From Mauremys mutica (Eukaryota > Chordata > Testudines > Geoemydidae), in the NCBI RefSeq assembly GCF_020497125.1, contig NC_059081.1, positions 58,672,768 to 58,736,767 of the forward strand: 64,000 nucleotides of DNA, given 5' to 3'. A program made the position numbers and the translations under genes. This document shows positions 48,379 through 61,095 of the stretch, piece by piece (the first letter of the stretch is position 1; each line of letters opens with the position of its first letter). The notes beneath the pieces are model-generated. The model had not been told where the DNA came from and searched no databases. It saw only the letters and a list, made by a program, of their open reading frames with translations.

Positions 48379-49429
48379 ACATATACAGTGCACTTCTCTT
48401 AAATTGTTGGCCCTTCCTCCTCTGCCTCAGATTTGGAACAATTTCCCTAGAAGTTGAGTTGCAGTGCTTAAAACAACTGGGACTTTCATTCTACTTGGCT
48501 GTGAGCCAAACTTGAGTTCCTTATTGGAACAAATTCCTGTATATTAATAGTTTAGTGAGGGGAATAGTGATAGTTTTAGTGAGGGGGGGGGGGAAATAGC
48601 ATTTAAAGACTTAAGAATTTTGCCCTGTACATGGAATTTCACTGTATCCAAGTTAACTATGCTATCAGTGGATTCCCTTGAACTCTGTATAGCTGCTTTT
48701 GGATGCTTATAGTTCTTAACTGTTTCAAATACAATAATTTACTTCCTTTTAAATTAAGATAATTATGATCTCAGTGTAGAAAAATTTAGAAATTATGGTA
48801 ATTTCATATTAATGAAACGATTCAATGCTTTTTCAGTTTTCTGTACAAAATCAGTATAGATAATGTGTATATCTGTGCAATCTAAGTAAGCATTTCCAAC
48901 ACCCTAAAGTGAACTAGTAAAGTTTTGAAAACTAATAATTGTCTCAACCAAGCCATTTAGTACATTGAAAATTCAGAAGTGGGCTTCTGAGAGGATGTAG
49001 GTAAGAGTTCAAGGACATTGAAATTAAAACGAAAATAACATTAGTATGATGAATGCTGATATACATAAATAAGGTGTCCTTAATACTTTTGATTGATTTT
49101 TTTATTTCAGTGGAATTAAATAAGCCAGTCTTTTGGTAAATACGAATGATTTAAAAATCACTCATTATCAGTGTGTTTGGGAAGTTGTTCCATTATCAGT
49201 GTGGTTTAACTTTTTTCCTTCCCTCCTTTGAGAAAAGTTGTTGCTCCCCTCTCCCACTTTACTGTTTTAAAAACCTATGACAGGATTTAAAAACCAAGAG
49301 TTACAATGTACAGTAGGTAATGTATAGTTACAGAAGAAAATGACATCCTAAGTTTATAAAGTTGGACCCTGATTTGAGTTATATAAGGTACAGCTCTAAG
49401 AATATATTACATTTCAGTACATACACCTT
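48379..49429. other. Intronic sequence, nothing recognised
   Basis: G-run at about 48581-48592; otherwise AT-rich. Confidence 0.5.
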
Positions 49430-49766
49430 AGTGTCTACGCTGCACACTAAGCACGGACTCTGACTCAGTTTTGAGCCCAAGCCACCCTTCTGTCCACACA
49501 CAAATCAGTCTGACTCAAGTCAGCAAGCACTTAAGACTTGGGTCCTCATCCTGCTGTGACTCGGGTCCAAGCCCTTTCATTTTGCACTGTGGATGCAGGT
49601 CAATCTACATACCGGACTCGGAAAGTCAGGGTAGTGCAGTATGGTCACATTAGCATGGCTGTGAGACCCTGGTCCAGTGTGAATGCTCAGGTGCAGGCTG
49701 GGAAACACCAAGTTGACAAGCCCAGGTCCCACAGACCTGGGCTTAGCATGCAATGTAGACATACCC
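49430..49766. mobile_element. MITE with GGGTATGTCTACATTGCA end
   Basis: The right end, on the minus strand, reads gggtatgtctacattgcatg. The left end tagtgtctacgctgcacact is its diverged inverted partner. Same group as 10233-10514. Confidence 0.65.
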
Positions 49767-49859
49767 TATAAGGGCAGGTTCTGCTCTCTACTCACAATAT
49801 TTCAAAGAACCATTATGCCGTGTTACAGGAAGATGGCTGCCTAGATTGGTTCTGCCTCT

Positions 49860-50640
49860 AGCAGGAAGGGGAGGGACTGGAAATCACAGTCCTGGTGGCC
49901 AGTTTGGCCATAGTTTGTCCTTTTATTTCCACCAAGAGCTATATTGATAGCCCTCATCCTCAAAAAATATATCCTGAGATGAAACTCCCTACCCCTTCTT
50001 GGCTCTCTGGGAGCAGCTACAACCTTCCTTGTTAAGTATTATGTGAGGTTCTGGTCCCAGTCTTACCACTGCTGTTTAGGAGGTGGAAACATGTCTGTTT
50101 CTGAAATGTGCAGATATTTGAAATCTTCAAGGCAACTACATGGAGCAATCCACTTGTGTTTGTCAAGCATGGATTGGATGTAGCTGCTAGATTGGATATC
50201 AAATTTGAGAGAGTAGTGCTCCAATCTCTATTGAATTGATGTTACTTATTCCCACCCTCCTCAGAAATACTCATCAGCCACCTACAATGGGATCCATACT
50301 GACACTTGAGGAGAGAATGGTTAATTAGCCCTAGAGAAACTGCTTCTTTGAGAAGTTGTAGTCATGTGGATCCCTGCCCTGCCCTCCATCCCCACTTTTT
50401 GGAGTGCACAGCAGACACCGGTTTCAAACTGCAACTGAGAGAGTGCTGAGGCTAGTCTTCCCTTTATGTTCCTCACATGGGAGCATGAGGAGGGTCAGGG
50501 TTCATGCTGATGGATACTGCTACTTAGAAAAGATTACAAGCTTGTGTGCATAGGGCTATATGCACCTAAAATGTAATTCACACTCACTACAACTTCTCAA
50601 AGAGCGACAGTTACTGTGGAGTAAATAACCATTTGTTATT
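49860..50640 (+). pseudogene. DIRS 3' end: recombinase tail, internal complementary region and ITR
   Basis: At about 50117-50230 the plus strand reads EIFKATTWSNPLVFVKHGLD then VAARLDIKFERVVLQSLL, a DIRS-clade recombinase C-terminus in which the nucleophile Tyr after KH is lost. About 50310-50360 (gagagaatggttaattagcc, gcttctttgagaagttgtag) pairs with 50575-50640 (ctacaacttctcaaagagcg, gtggagtaaataaccatttg), the edge-to-ICR pairing of a DIRS right end. Confidence 0.65.
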
Positions 50641-50766
50641 GGTGTTTCCTCTCTCCTCTGTTTCCTTCATCTGCTATTCAACTTTACCACTTAGTTAAAA
50701 AAAAACACTAATGCTTAAATCAGCCTTCTACCTCTCATGTTAAGTTCCTTCCCTCTGCTCCAAATC

Positions 50767-51025
50767 CAGGGCTGCCCAGAGGATTCAGGGGGCCTGGGGC
50801 AAAGCAGGGGAGTTGCAGCGCTTGTACTCACCCGGCGGCGGTCCGGGTCTTCGGCAGCATTTCAGCGGCAGGGAGGCCTTCAGTTGCTCCACGTCTTTGG
50901 CAGCACTGAAGGGCCCCCCGCCGCTGAAATGCTGCCGAAGACACAGGCCAGGCCAGGGCTCACGGGGCCCCTGCGGGGCCTGGGGCAAATTGCCCCACTT
51001 GCCCCCCCCCCTCTGGGCAGCCCTG
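50767..51025. mobile_element. Short hAT MITE with exact TSD
   Basis: Ends CAGGGCTGCCCAGAGG and CCTCTGGGCAGCCCTG are exact inverted repeats, flanked by an exact 8-bp duplication TCCAAATC (50759-50766 and 51026-51033). 259 bp, GC-rich, with an internal palindrome (cggcagcatttcagcggc and its complement). Looks young. Confidence 0.92.
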
Positions 51026-51059
51026 TCCAAATCTTCTTTCCCTTATCCCATCGATAGGT

Positions 51060-52190
51060 GTCGGGTCACTGTGCAAGCATCTGCCATCTTCGTCTGTCTG
51101 AGGTGACACTAAGATTCACCTCCTTCCCATCTGCTTAGATGCAATCCGTCCATTGCTTCCTCAGCTTTCTTCAGGGTCTCATTCCTACTACCCTCTTCTT
51201 CCATGCTGTCTTTGCCAGGTCCTCTTCCTTCATTCTCTGTATGTATCTGAACCACCAAAGTCATGGTTCCTGGATTTTATTCACCACATCATGAACTTTG
51301 ACTTTCATCCTAATACTTACATTTTGAAGTCTATTTGTGTAACTCTTCTTACGGGGCAAAGATGCCTCATCACAGACACATGAAGGTGTTGAACTTCCAT
51401 CTCTGTATCACTAATGTTTCTGCACCGTATAGCATTGCATGCCATTGTTGCATACAGTTGGGCTTTTAGTCTCAGTGGCATACACTTGTCCTACGCAACC
51501 CCTGAGATTGTATTTGATGCTCGTCCAGCACTCCCCAGTCTGCACTGTATCGCATGTTCAAACACATCGTCTTCTGTAATCCAACCGCCAAGGAACTTGA
51601 ACTGGTCAGTCTGATTTAGTCTCATTCCATTAATCACTGTGTCCAGTTTCTTGTAGCATCTCTTCAGACCTAAATGACCTCAGTTTTAGTCATGCTCATT
51701 TTCGTTCCACGCCTACTCAGCTGATCACATTACTGGTTTAATATTTCCTCTAGGTCATATTTTGAGGATGGCGTTTTTGCTATGTCATCTGCATATAGCA
51801 GGTTCTCACCATTTCCTACTAACATAGTTCATCAATATGATAAACAGCAGCAGACTGAGAGCCAAACCCAGCGCAATCTGACTTTCAAAAGGGTGTGTCA
51901 TTCCAAAACATGTTCAGATAATTGTTTTGGTGATCTGTCTAAGGCATTCACCATAGTTAAGTCCTCAGACTCTCCATCTTTCCTCAGCACTGGTCTGAGA
52001 ATCCTTCTATGAGCCTTCTGGTATATCTTTCTAGGTCTATAAAAGCGCAGAAGCTATCCTCTTGGTCCCTTAGCCATTTTTCCATTCCTCCCTGAATTAA
52101 AAACATTGTCTCTGTGGTTCCTCATCCTTTCCTAAAGCAGACCTGCTCTTGTTTGAGATGGGGTTCTGTTATCCTCCTAATCCTAGAATC
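51060..52190 (-). pseudogene. RTE-like non-LTR retrotransposon RT fragment
   Basis: The minus strand reads, in broken frames, DDIAKTPSSKYDLEEILNQ (an ADD-type RT box context, near 51730-51790). It continues with MRLNQTDQFKFLGGWITEDD and MPLRLKAQLYATMACNAI, the thumb/C-terminal order of RTE-like retrotransposons. Several stops; 3' and 5' ends not located. Confidence 0.55.
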
Positions 52191-52196
52191 TAAGAC

Positions 52197-52620
52197 AGGG
52201 GTCTCAAACTCAAATGACCACGAGGGCCACATGAGAGCCACATTACTGACACCTCCCCCCTGCCGCCCTTGGCCCTGCCCCAACTCCACCCCTTACATGA
52301 GGCCCTGCCTCTTCTCACCCCTTCCCTGCCCCCATTCCAACCCCTTCCCCAAAATCCCCACCCCAACTCCACCAGGGGGTGCAGGGGGGGGGCTCAGGGC
52401 AGGGAGTTGGGGTGTGGGGTTCAGGAGGGATGGGGGGTGCAGCAGGGGGCTCAGGGCAGGGAGTTGGAGTGCGGCAGGGGGCTTAGGGCAGAGGGTCGGG
52501 GTGCAGGAGGGGTACGGGGTGCGGCAGGGGGCTCAGGGCAGGGGGTTCAGCTGCAGAAGGGGTTCGGGGATGTGCACTGGGGGCAGGGCAGGTTTTCTCT
52601 GGCCCTTGTTTACTAGTACT
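52197..52620. mobile_element. hAT-like element fragment, GC-rich
   Basis: Starts caggggtctcaaactcaaat, a hAT-type terminal sequence, and continues into a G/C-skewed non-coding body with near-repeats of ggctcagggcagggagttgg. The right end is not defined. The 178-codon open frame over it is compositional. Confidence 0.5.
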
Positions 52621-53448
52621 CTCCCCAATCATTTACAAGTGAATATGTGAGATCTGAGAAAAAAAAAAGAGTACTTTAGGTGGGCATTCCATGTCTTCAT
52701 ATCTAATATGTGGTGAGGAAACAAAACATAGATCCATATTTATGTAATTTTTTTCTTCACCAATTGTACTAAGTCAGTGTAAATTTAAAGTAACCTTCTG
52801 GAGGTACTTTTTAAGGAGAAAAAATTATTTCCTTTGCTAAACAAAACTGCCTTAAAATTTCAGCAAGGCTATGAATATACAGTAAGTGAAATGCAGATGG
52901 AGTGGAATTGAGTGTTTTAAACTACATTTTTAAAAATACTGTTAAAATAACATTGTTTCCAAAGTAGAGCACTCACAAATCCAGGAAATCCCAGGCAGAG
53001 AGCAGGAAGGTATCTCTGAGGAAAATTTACTTCTCCAAATGGAAAATTTCTTAATATTGACTTTTATTATTATTACAAAAGGTTTTTCTTCCTTTATTCC
53101 TTAATAATAATAAGCATTCAAGGTTAGCTTTCCTGTGTTGCAGAGCAACATGGGAGCTGGAGGCAGACTGGGTAGTGGTCAGGGAAAGACTTTTGAGATT
53201 AGGCGGCTATTTAGAAATTGTCTAGTTAATAGTTTTTCTCCTGTTGCACATAAACTTGCAAAATCATCTCAGAACATCTGTTCTGTTTTCATCTAAAGGC
53301 ACATCTTTCGTCTTAACACAACTAAGTTTGTGCTTTGTTTTGATAAAAATTCTTTCAGTGGAAAACAGTATTCTTTAAATTTTTTAGCTTCTTTTCTTAA
53401 GTGTAAATCTACAATATTTATTTACTCATCTTCCCTTTGGTTTTCCAG
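52621..53448. other. Intronic sequence before the FAM117B exon at 53449
   Basis: AT-rich; nothing recognised. Confidence 0.55.
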
Positions 53449-53592
53449 GCTCCCATCCCAAAAAGTGTAATTGTTCCTGTTATACCCATAACCAAATCGA
53501 CAGGATCACGTTTCCGGAACAGCATAGAGGGGCTGAATCAGGAGATTGAGATAATAATTAAGGAGACAGGAAGCAAGGAAGAACAGCTGATT
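53449..53592 (+). CDS. FAM117B: FAM117B internal exon (probably exon 5)
   Basis: This exon is 144 bp (48 codons), phase 0 at both ends, with acceptor ggttttccag and a strong donor att|gtaagt. It encodes APIPKSVIVPVIPITKSTGS, then RFRNSIEGLNQEIEIIIKET and GSKEEQLI. These match FAM117B; at this position GLCCI1 has a different, shorter and less similar segment, which supports the FAM117B call. The upstream intron is the longest of the internal introns here (about 13 kb). It contains LTR-like repeats, a hairpin satellite MITE, DIRS pieces and an RTE-like LINE. Confidence 0.86.
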
Positions 53593-54397
53593 GTAAGTAT
53601 CTACTGCCCCCAAAAAACTGTTTTCAAAATAAGCTTCCTTTTTTTTAAGAGAATTTTTCTTTTCGATTGATAACTTACTGTACAAACTTGGTAATGTAAA
53701 TTTGCACATGATTAACTTGTCGTCTACTACTGAAGCAGAATAAAAAATGTCCTAATGATTAACTGTCTTCCACACCACATGAATAGAAAATAACTTCCTT
53801 TAAATCTTTTGCTGTTCTCTTCATGTTTACCATGTTTACACGGATGCATTTATGCCATAAATAATCAACAGAAAAAGGAACAATTCTCTAAAACATATTT
53901 TGGTGAGAATTGCTTCAGTCATTTTTATAGCATTTACTTTCTTCTTTCTCTTCCCCCCCCCCCCAAATCAGGAAAATTCTTGCCTTTTTTTGCATCAGAA
54001 TTCATGGTTGTCCTTTTTTATAAGTGACTTTCAGAGGTAACTATTTCACACACCCAACCCTAAAAAGGAACCACTGGTGTTTTATATTAAATTGTTACTC
54101 TTCAGTGATTGCCTAGCTATGTTTTCATATGACTGTTGCCTTTTGGAAAACTGTCTTCATGGCTTTCTTTAAGTGTATTGTTCTTCAAGGAATTTCCTAC
54201 TCTCCTGAAGTCTGACCTATCATATCATCTGTTGGAGTCTGTGTAGTACAATAATTCATCTTCCTCAGAATAGGCTTCTGTTATGTAGTAGACCAGGTAT
54301 AAGAAACTGCTTAAGCTGTAAAGTAATCCCTTTCCTGATGAGATGGGCAGCCTCACACATATGAAAAAGTATGGTTTTTGTTTTTGTTTTGTAACAG
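53593..54397. other. Short FAM117B intron
   Basis: 805 bp; C-run at about 53957-53966, no repeat recognised. Confidence 0.6.
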
Positions 54398-54623
54398 CCA
54401 CAAGATATTCCAGATGGGCACCGTGCTCCCCCTCCGCTGGCGCAGCGCAGTAGCAGTACTCGCAACATGGATACCCAAACACCCGGTGGAGCAGACAGAG
54501 GCAGTAACAACAGCAGCCGTTCCCAGTCTGTGTCCCCCACCTCATTTCTTACTATCTCAAATGAGGGCAGTGAGGAAAGCCCTTGCTCTGCTGATGACCT
54601 TCTTGCTGACTCCAAAGATAAAG
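54398..54623 (+). CDS. FAM117B: FAM117B internal exon (probably exon 6)
   Basis: This is the longest exon in the window: 226 bp, 75 codons plus one base. The acceptor is ttttgtaacag. The donor is aaag|gtacta, which departs from consensus at +4 to +6. It starts PQDIPDGHRAPPPLAQRSS, contains TQTPGGADRGSNN, then a Ser-rich run and SNEGSEESPCSADDLL, ending in a Lys/Asp-rich tail. It ends in phase 1; the missing two bases of the split Glu codon are the first two bases of the next exon. The intron before it is only about 0.8 kb. Confidence 0.86.
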
Positions 54624-55399
54624 GTACTACATAAATGAGCTCTACTGTTATGCTGCTCTTACAATTTAAGAAAGAATTGGACTATTCAGCATTTGGTCTT
54701 AGTATTTATTTCATTCTTTTTTTAATAACACGTAGCCGCCCATATTCAAATGATGGATTTTCCTCATTCACTGTTCTGCCCCAAGGTGTATACTAGGAGA
54801 AGGAGTTTTCACGTCCCTAGTATAGTGATGGAAAGTTAACTTTTCTTTTTCTTCTAGGCAACCTTATTTTCCCAATCCCTCCATGAGTGAAGATATCGTG
54901 TGTGCATGTGCGCTCTTGTACACCTATCAGAGTTTGGTAATTGAGAGGGGGAAATTCTGATCAGAAACTACTGCTTTAGCTAGTTTTTAGAGAATGCAAG
55001 GACAATGCATACTATATTTCTCTTTTTTTCTGTTTGAGACTGTGAGCTCTAACTCTGCACACCATGAGGTACATGTTGCCATAGCTGCTATCAAACAAGC
55101 CATAAGGGTAACTTACTGAAGGCTTTTTGCGGGGTGTGGGTGTGCGCGCGTGCATCTTTTGTTTTTGTTCTTTCTTTTTTCTTTAATTAAAAAGAGAGAG
55201 AGAGAGACCTGTAAACTTCCTTACAGATATATTTTGGAGATATGTAAGCAATGCCTACATGCTATTTGGAGCATAAGGCTGATCGGACATACACTGACAT
55301 CTATAAAAAGACTCCTGTTGACTTCAATGTATGTTGGATCAGACCCATTGTGTGGTTATTTAGTTATAGGTTTCCTGTTATCAGAACCCAAAGCTATTG
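54624..55399. other. Intronic sequence, nothing recognised
   Basis: No coding or repeat call. Confidence 0.5.
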
Positions 55400-55690
55400 C
55401 ACCTAATGCATAATTAACTTGGGAAACTCATTGTCATGGGATGTTGTGATGGCCAAAATATAACTGGGTTCAGAAAAGAAGTAGGTAAGATTATGGAAGA
55501 TAAATTCATCAATGGCTGTTAGCCAAAATGGTGAGGGATGTAATGCCATACTTGGCGTAACCCTAAATTTCCAAAATTGCCCGCTATGTACACTATCCCT
55601 GAAGTTCTGGTACTGGCCACTGTCTGAGACAGGATACTGGGTTAGATGGACCATTGGTTTGATCCAGTACGGCCATTCTTACTATACACA
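55400..55690 (+). mobile_element. CR1-like LINE 3' fragment
   Basis: Contains gagacaggatactgggttag, tggaccattggtttgatcca and gtacggccattcttactata, the sense version of the fragment at 32160-32390. 3' end only. Confidence 0.8.
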
Positions 55691-56655
55691 TATTTCTAAA
55701 AAATTGCCAGAGCACTCGGATGATTTGTGTTCATAAACAGTGAAGAAAAGACTGCCTATGGACAACAGTGAAAAACACTACCCAAACTCCTCTAAAAGTT
55801 TAATAAACCAGTGACTGATAAACATCAAGATGGAAGTAGTATAAATGGAACTTGCCATGGCACCTGTCAATTTACTGACTTTTCTAAATTAGCCCATTAT
55901 ATAAGGTTACTTTTTGATGGCAACATCATGACAAATATTTTCATAAATTCTGTAGTAGGTTTAGCGACTTATATTTTGATATGTCTTTATCTGAGACTGA
56001 AAATAGTGCTTATAAAAACCTTACTTAAATTAACTCACTGACAGGGGTCTCTGTAGCCCATTCCTTTTTTCTTGTGTTTTATAGACTGAGAATAAAAGCA
56101 TATAGGGTTCCTTTACTTATAAGGAAAATCCTGTCTTAATATGGGAATTTGTCTCTGTTCTAGTTGTACCTTAAAATAAATTCCAGGAGAACATGCTATT
56201 AATAGCCATTTTATCATATCCTATCATATAAAACATGACCTTTAATGGGAGAATTGTGCATTGTTGAATATTCTGTATGTCTAAACCTCCAGTTAGAAAG
56301 TAGTAAATGGCTAATAGTAAAAAAAACACACTTGCCTGTTACATGCACCCCCTAGCATTGCTATATTTAATTTCTCTTTGGTTACTAGGAACATTTAGGT
56401 GGTAACAGTAAAAGGATTTTTGTTTAATAAGAGTTCATCTCTTGCTGCTGCTTAGTCTTCACTCGAAGACTTGGTTTGTATCTCTAGGGTAACTAATTGT
56501 GATGGCCTAATCAGACAGACCTGCTATATCAGGCCAACATTTGCAATCTCCCATTGATTTTGCAAGATGAATAAAACAGCATACTTTAATTCTTAATAAG
56601 CAAAGGTCTCGTTTTTATATAGATGTTACTAGTAATTAAAAATTATAAAGCTTAC
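55691..56655. other. Intronic sequence, nothing recognised
   Basis: AT-rich, no call. Confidence 0.5.
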
Positions 56656-56850
56656 TATACCTCTACCTCGATATAACGTCCTCGGGAGCCAAAAAATTTT
56701 ACTGTGTTATAGGTGAAACTGCGTTATATCGAACTTGCTTTGATCCACTGGACTGCGCAGCCCCACCCCCTCCACTCCCCAGAGCACTGCTTTACCACAT
56801 TATATCCAAATTTGTGTTATCGGGTCGCGTTATATTGGGGTAGAGGTGTA
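56656..56850 (+). mobile_element. Tc1-mariner MITE, same family as 14365-14542
   Basis: Left end tatacctctacctcgatata and right end gttatattggggtagaggtg with terminal TA; 195 bp. Shares tcctcgggagccaaaaaat and gttatatcgaacttgctttg with the copy at 14365, in the same orientation. Confidence 0.85.
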
Positions 56851-57459
56851 TCTAGAATATTTTCATAATTTTTTTCCAAAGGTTACTGGATTTTTAATAC
56901 TGTGCTTATTAAAATATCTTATCACTAGCTAAAGGTTTGCTATCACTGGACATAAGTGATATGAATGACAGATTTTATTTAGTAGAATTGAGTTCTGCTT
57001 ATAATAAAATAAAAGATAAACCTTTTAAAAGAGGGGGAAATTACTCTTTTTCCTTTCCTTTTATTTGTAAACTACCTGGCAAGAGATTCTGGTAACTAGG
57101 TGCTATATAAACATTACACTAACTAAAATTGGATTTCAGGTAAGCCATCTTAACAGATATTATTAACCTAAACTTTCAAAAGTGATTAGTGATTTTTAGG
57201 GTACGTCAATTTTATGTTCCCCAACTTGAAACACTTATAAGGGATCTTGCCTCCCGCCTTTACAAGGAAAGTGCTTAGCACTTTCTGAATATCAGACTCC
57301 TTTAAAGTGGTCCATGTTGGGCACCCCAAATCAAGTCACCTTTTTAAAGTGTAGACCTGTTAAAATAGCCACTCTTCCAAAACTTGGCCGATTATACATT
57401 ATCTTGCTTATTCAGCAACAGGAAGTAGGAGACGCAATGTAGTTCAGTAGATGCTTTAT
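56851..57459. other. Intronic sequence, nothing recognised
   Basis: No call. Confidence 0.5.
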
Positions 57460-57615
57460 TAAAGCAATCAGAATACCTGAGTTCTCTTGGTGGCTCCGCC
57501 ATTGACTCATTATGTGATGTTGGGCAAGTCACCTAACCTTTTTCCTAATCTGTAAAAATGGGGCTGCTAACAATTATCCAGCTTTAAAAAACATTTTGAG
57601 ATCGGCAGATGAAAA
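57460..57615 (+). repeat. MIR SINE
   Basis: Contains the MIR core: ccgccattgactcattatgt, gttgggcaagtcacctaacc and aatctgtaaaaatggggctg. Old and diverged; sense to the host gene. Confidence 0.85.
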
Positions 57616-58512
<897 letters not shown>

Positions 58513-58679
58513 TAAGTAGTTCTTCAGTTCATAAGAAATATATAATTTATCATTCAGGCAGATCTGACATCAGTTAATTTAGTTCAGTGTCTGGCACAGA
58601 AACTGCTCCTCAAACAGTCTCTTAACTATTAATACTACTACTACTGTTAACATTACTACTTCTACAAAGGCCTCTTTGT

Positions 58680-61095
58680 TGTCCTATGGTGCTCCTGGCA
58701 TCGAGCTATGGGATTGTCTTGAAAAGCTGTGTACGTTGGGGTGGTGCATGAGAGATCATCCTGCCCCATCCACTTCACTTCCTTCGCTGTGAATGGAACT
58801 TGCCTTTGTGTCTGCGGGCTAGTTCTTCCCTTACTCTAGCTGCTTATTCTCTTGTATAGTAGGTTAGTATAGAGTAGCAGGGAATAGTGCTGCATACATT
58901 GCCTGCCCTTACCAAGGGAGTCTTTGGCTCTCATTGGGACCATGGGAGGTCCTTAGCCCTCTAAGGACTTCAAGTGTTGCCCCCTCTTGCCAGTCATTCA
59001 TACCGGAGACTGATCTCCATATTCGGTGCCTTTTGTGTCTGATGGAGACCCACTCAGTATCCTAGTGTGAGGTTTGCTATGGTTTGCACCCCACCCTAGA
59101 AGGGAGAGAGACTTGTGGCTCCAGATTCATATGGCTTCTCAGTACCTAAAGCCTAATCCTCCAGCAAGCCATTGAGGATTTTCCCTTTGATGACCAAACG
59201 CTGTTCTAGGACAAAACTGACGAAATGCCACACTCCTTCAAGGACTCCAGGGCTACCTTGTGGTCCTTGGTGTACATGCCAACAGTGCAGAGGCACCACT
59301 ACCATATTCAGCAGCAGTAGTATTGTCCACTGTGCATGTTTGGACAGCCTTTCCATCTTCCGAGGTAACAGGACTACCCCAGAAATAGGGACAGATTCCA
59401 CAGAAGAAAGTGGGCTCAGGGTTTGGTCAATCCATACGCCCTCCCACTGCACTCTCCAAATGCCCATTTTGATTCCTTGGTCTGAAGCATTGTTCCAGTG
59501 GTTGCTTCCCCCCTACTCATCTCCTCAGTTTGGGGACAGGCTGGCCCACTTTCACAATCCTTGGGAACTCAGCCTCAACAAATGTATGAGGTGCATGAGG
59601 TTCCAAATGGTCACTCTATCAACTATCCTTGCATTGTCTCAGAACGACTGGTTTGCTGCTCTGGACCTTCAGGATGCCTACTTTCATGTGGCGATTTTGC
59701 CAAGCCACAAAGGTTTTTTTGGTTTGTTGTGATCAAACACCGCTTTCAGTACACCGCATTTCCATTCAGCCTTACTTCCCTGGGTTTTTACCAGATGCAT
59801 GGTCATTGTTATGGTGTATCTCAGCAAGAAGAGAATTCACGTCTTCCCATATCTGGATGACTGGTTACTGAGGGCAGATCCGGAGAGGGTGTTCTTGCTC
59901 ATGGCAAACACTACACTACACTGTGCTTGCTCGACCATCTGAAACTCACCATACGCAGCAGAAAGTCAGCCTTGGCTCCCATTCAAAAAATGAAGACCAT
60001 TGATGCCCTGTTAGATTCCATGACATTAAGAGCATTTCTGCTGATCGACAATTTTCAGACAAGTCCTCCGTTCAGGCCCCTAGCATTTTGTCCCTTTCCA
60101 CTCTTGTGTCAAAAAACTGCTTTCCTGGTAGCGATAACATCCACAAGGAGTGCATGAGAGTTGCAGGCTCTGATGGCAGAGCCTCCTTGTACACAATTCT
60201 CCAAACACGAAGTGACTTCATGACCAGACCCCAAACTTTTGTCTAAAGTGGTCTCTGAGTTACATTTGAACCAGGCAGGATATTTACATGTGGGTTTTTT
60301 TTTCCCTAAGTCACATACATCTCCGGAGAAGCAGCATCTCCATACCTTAGATGTCAGGTGATGCCTAGCCTTTTATCTGGACAGGACTTAAAGCATTTCA
60401 TGCATGAGACACGAATAAGTGAAGCAAAGCAACATAAAAGATCAAGTCTCTTTGCAGACGATCTCCAAATGGAAACATCCTGCTTCAAAACGGCATATGA
60501 GATAGCTTTGGCTATGCCCCCTCAGCTGGCGTGAGCTCATTCCACGAACGCACAAGCAATGTCTGGAGCGTTCCTCAGGGATATTTCCATATTGGACATT
60601 TCCAGGGCTGCTCTGTGGTTATCAATACGTACATTCACAAACCATTACACTATAACTACATCTTCCACGGTGGATGCAAACTTTGGTAGGGCGGTCCTGC
60701 AGTCCTTGTCTATCTAAACACCGAGCCCTGCCTCCTGGGGATGGGAGGTAATGCTTGTCAGTCACCTAAGTGGAATAAATGTCTGCATCTGTTTGAAAAA
60801 GAAGAAACGGTTACACATCTGCGTCACATTTCAAAGAACCACAGTCGTATTTCATAACGTACCCTCTGCATCAGAATCTTGTTTCTGGGCCTTCAGCGCA
60901 AAGGAACTGCGGGAGGGTCGTGGTGGAACGCCATCTCATGTAGCCAGAGCAGGAGTTACGGCCACGAGGTGTGAGCACCGTCCCTCTATGGATACTGCTA
61001 GATGAATTTCTGAGGTGTCTGTGCGCTCAGCACACTGGAGCCAAAGTGGAATACACATCTTCATCTCAAAGAACCATGGTTATAGTAAGTAACCA
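58680..61095 (+). mobile_element. DIRS retrotransposon, decayed
   Basis: Gag-like remnants at about 58980-59560, then RT. 59620-59735 reads LDLQDAYFHVAILPSHKGFF, followed out of frame by a YLDDWLLR box at about 59845-59870. Then it jumps to recombinase fragments (CQKTAFLVAITSTRSA at 60105; TLDVR at 60339). The internal complementary region sits at about 60756-60830 (cacctaagtggaataaatgt, aagaagaaacggttacacat) and the right ITR ends near 61095 (aagaaccatggttatagtaa). The left ITR edge is not found, so the left border is approximate. Confidence 0.7.

Noticed and set aside
52114..52650. 178-codon open frame
   Set aside because: Product of a G-skewed repeat body with a hAT-like end; composition is Gly/Arg/Pro filler.
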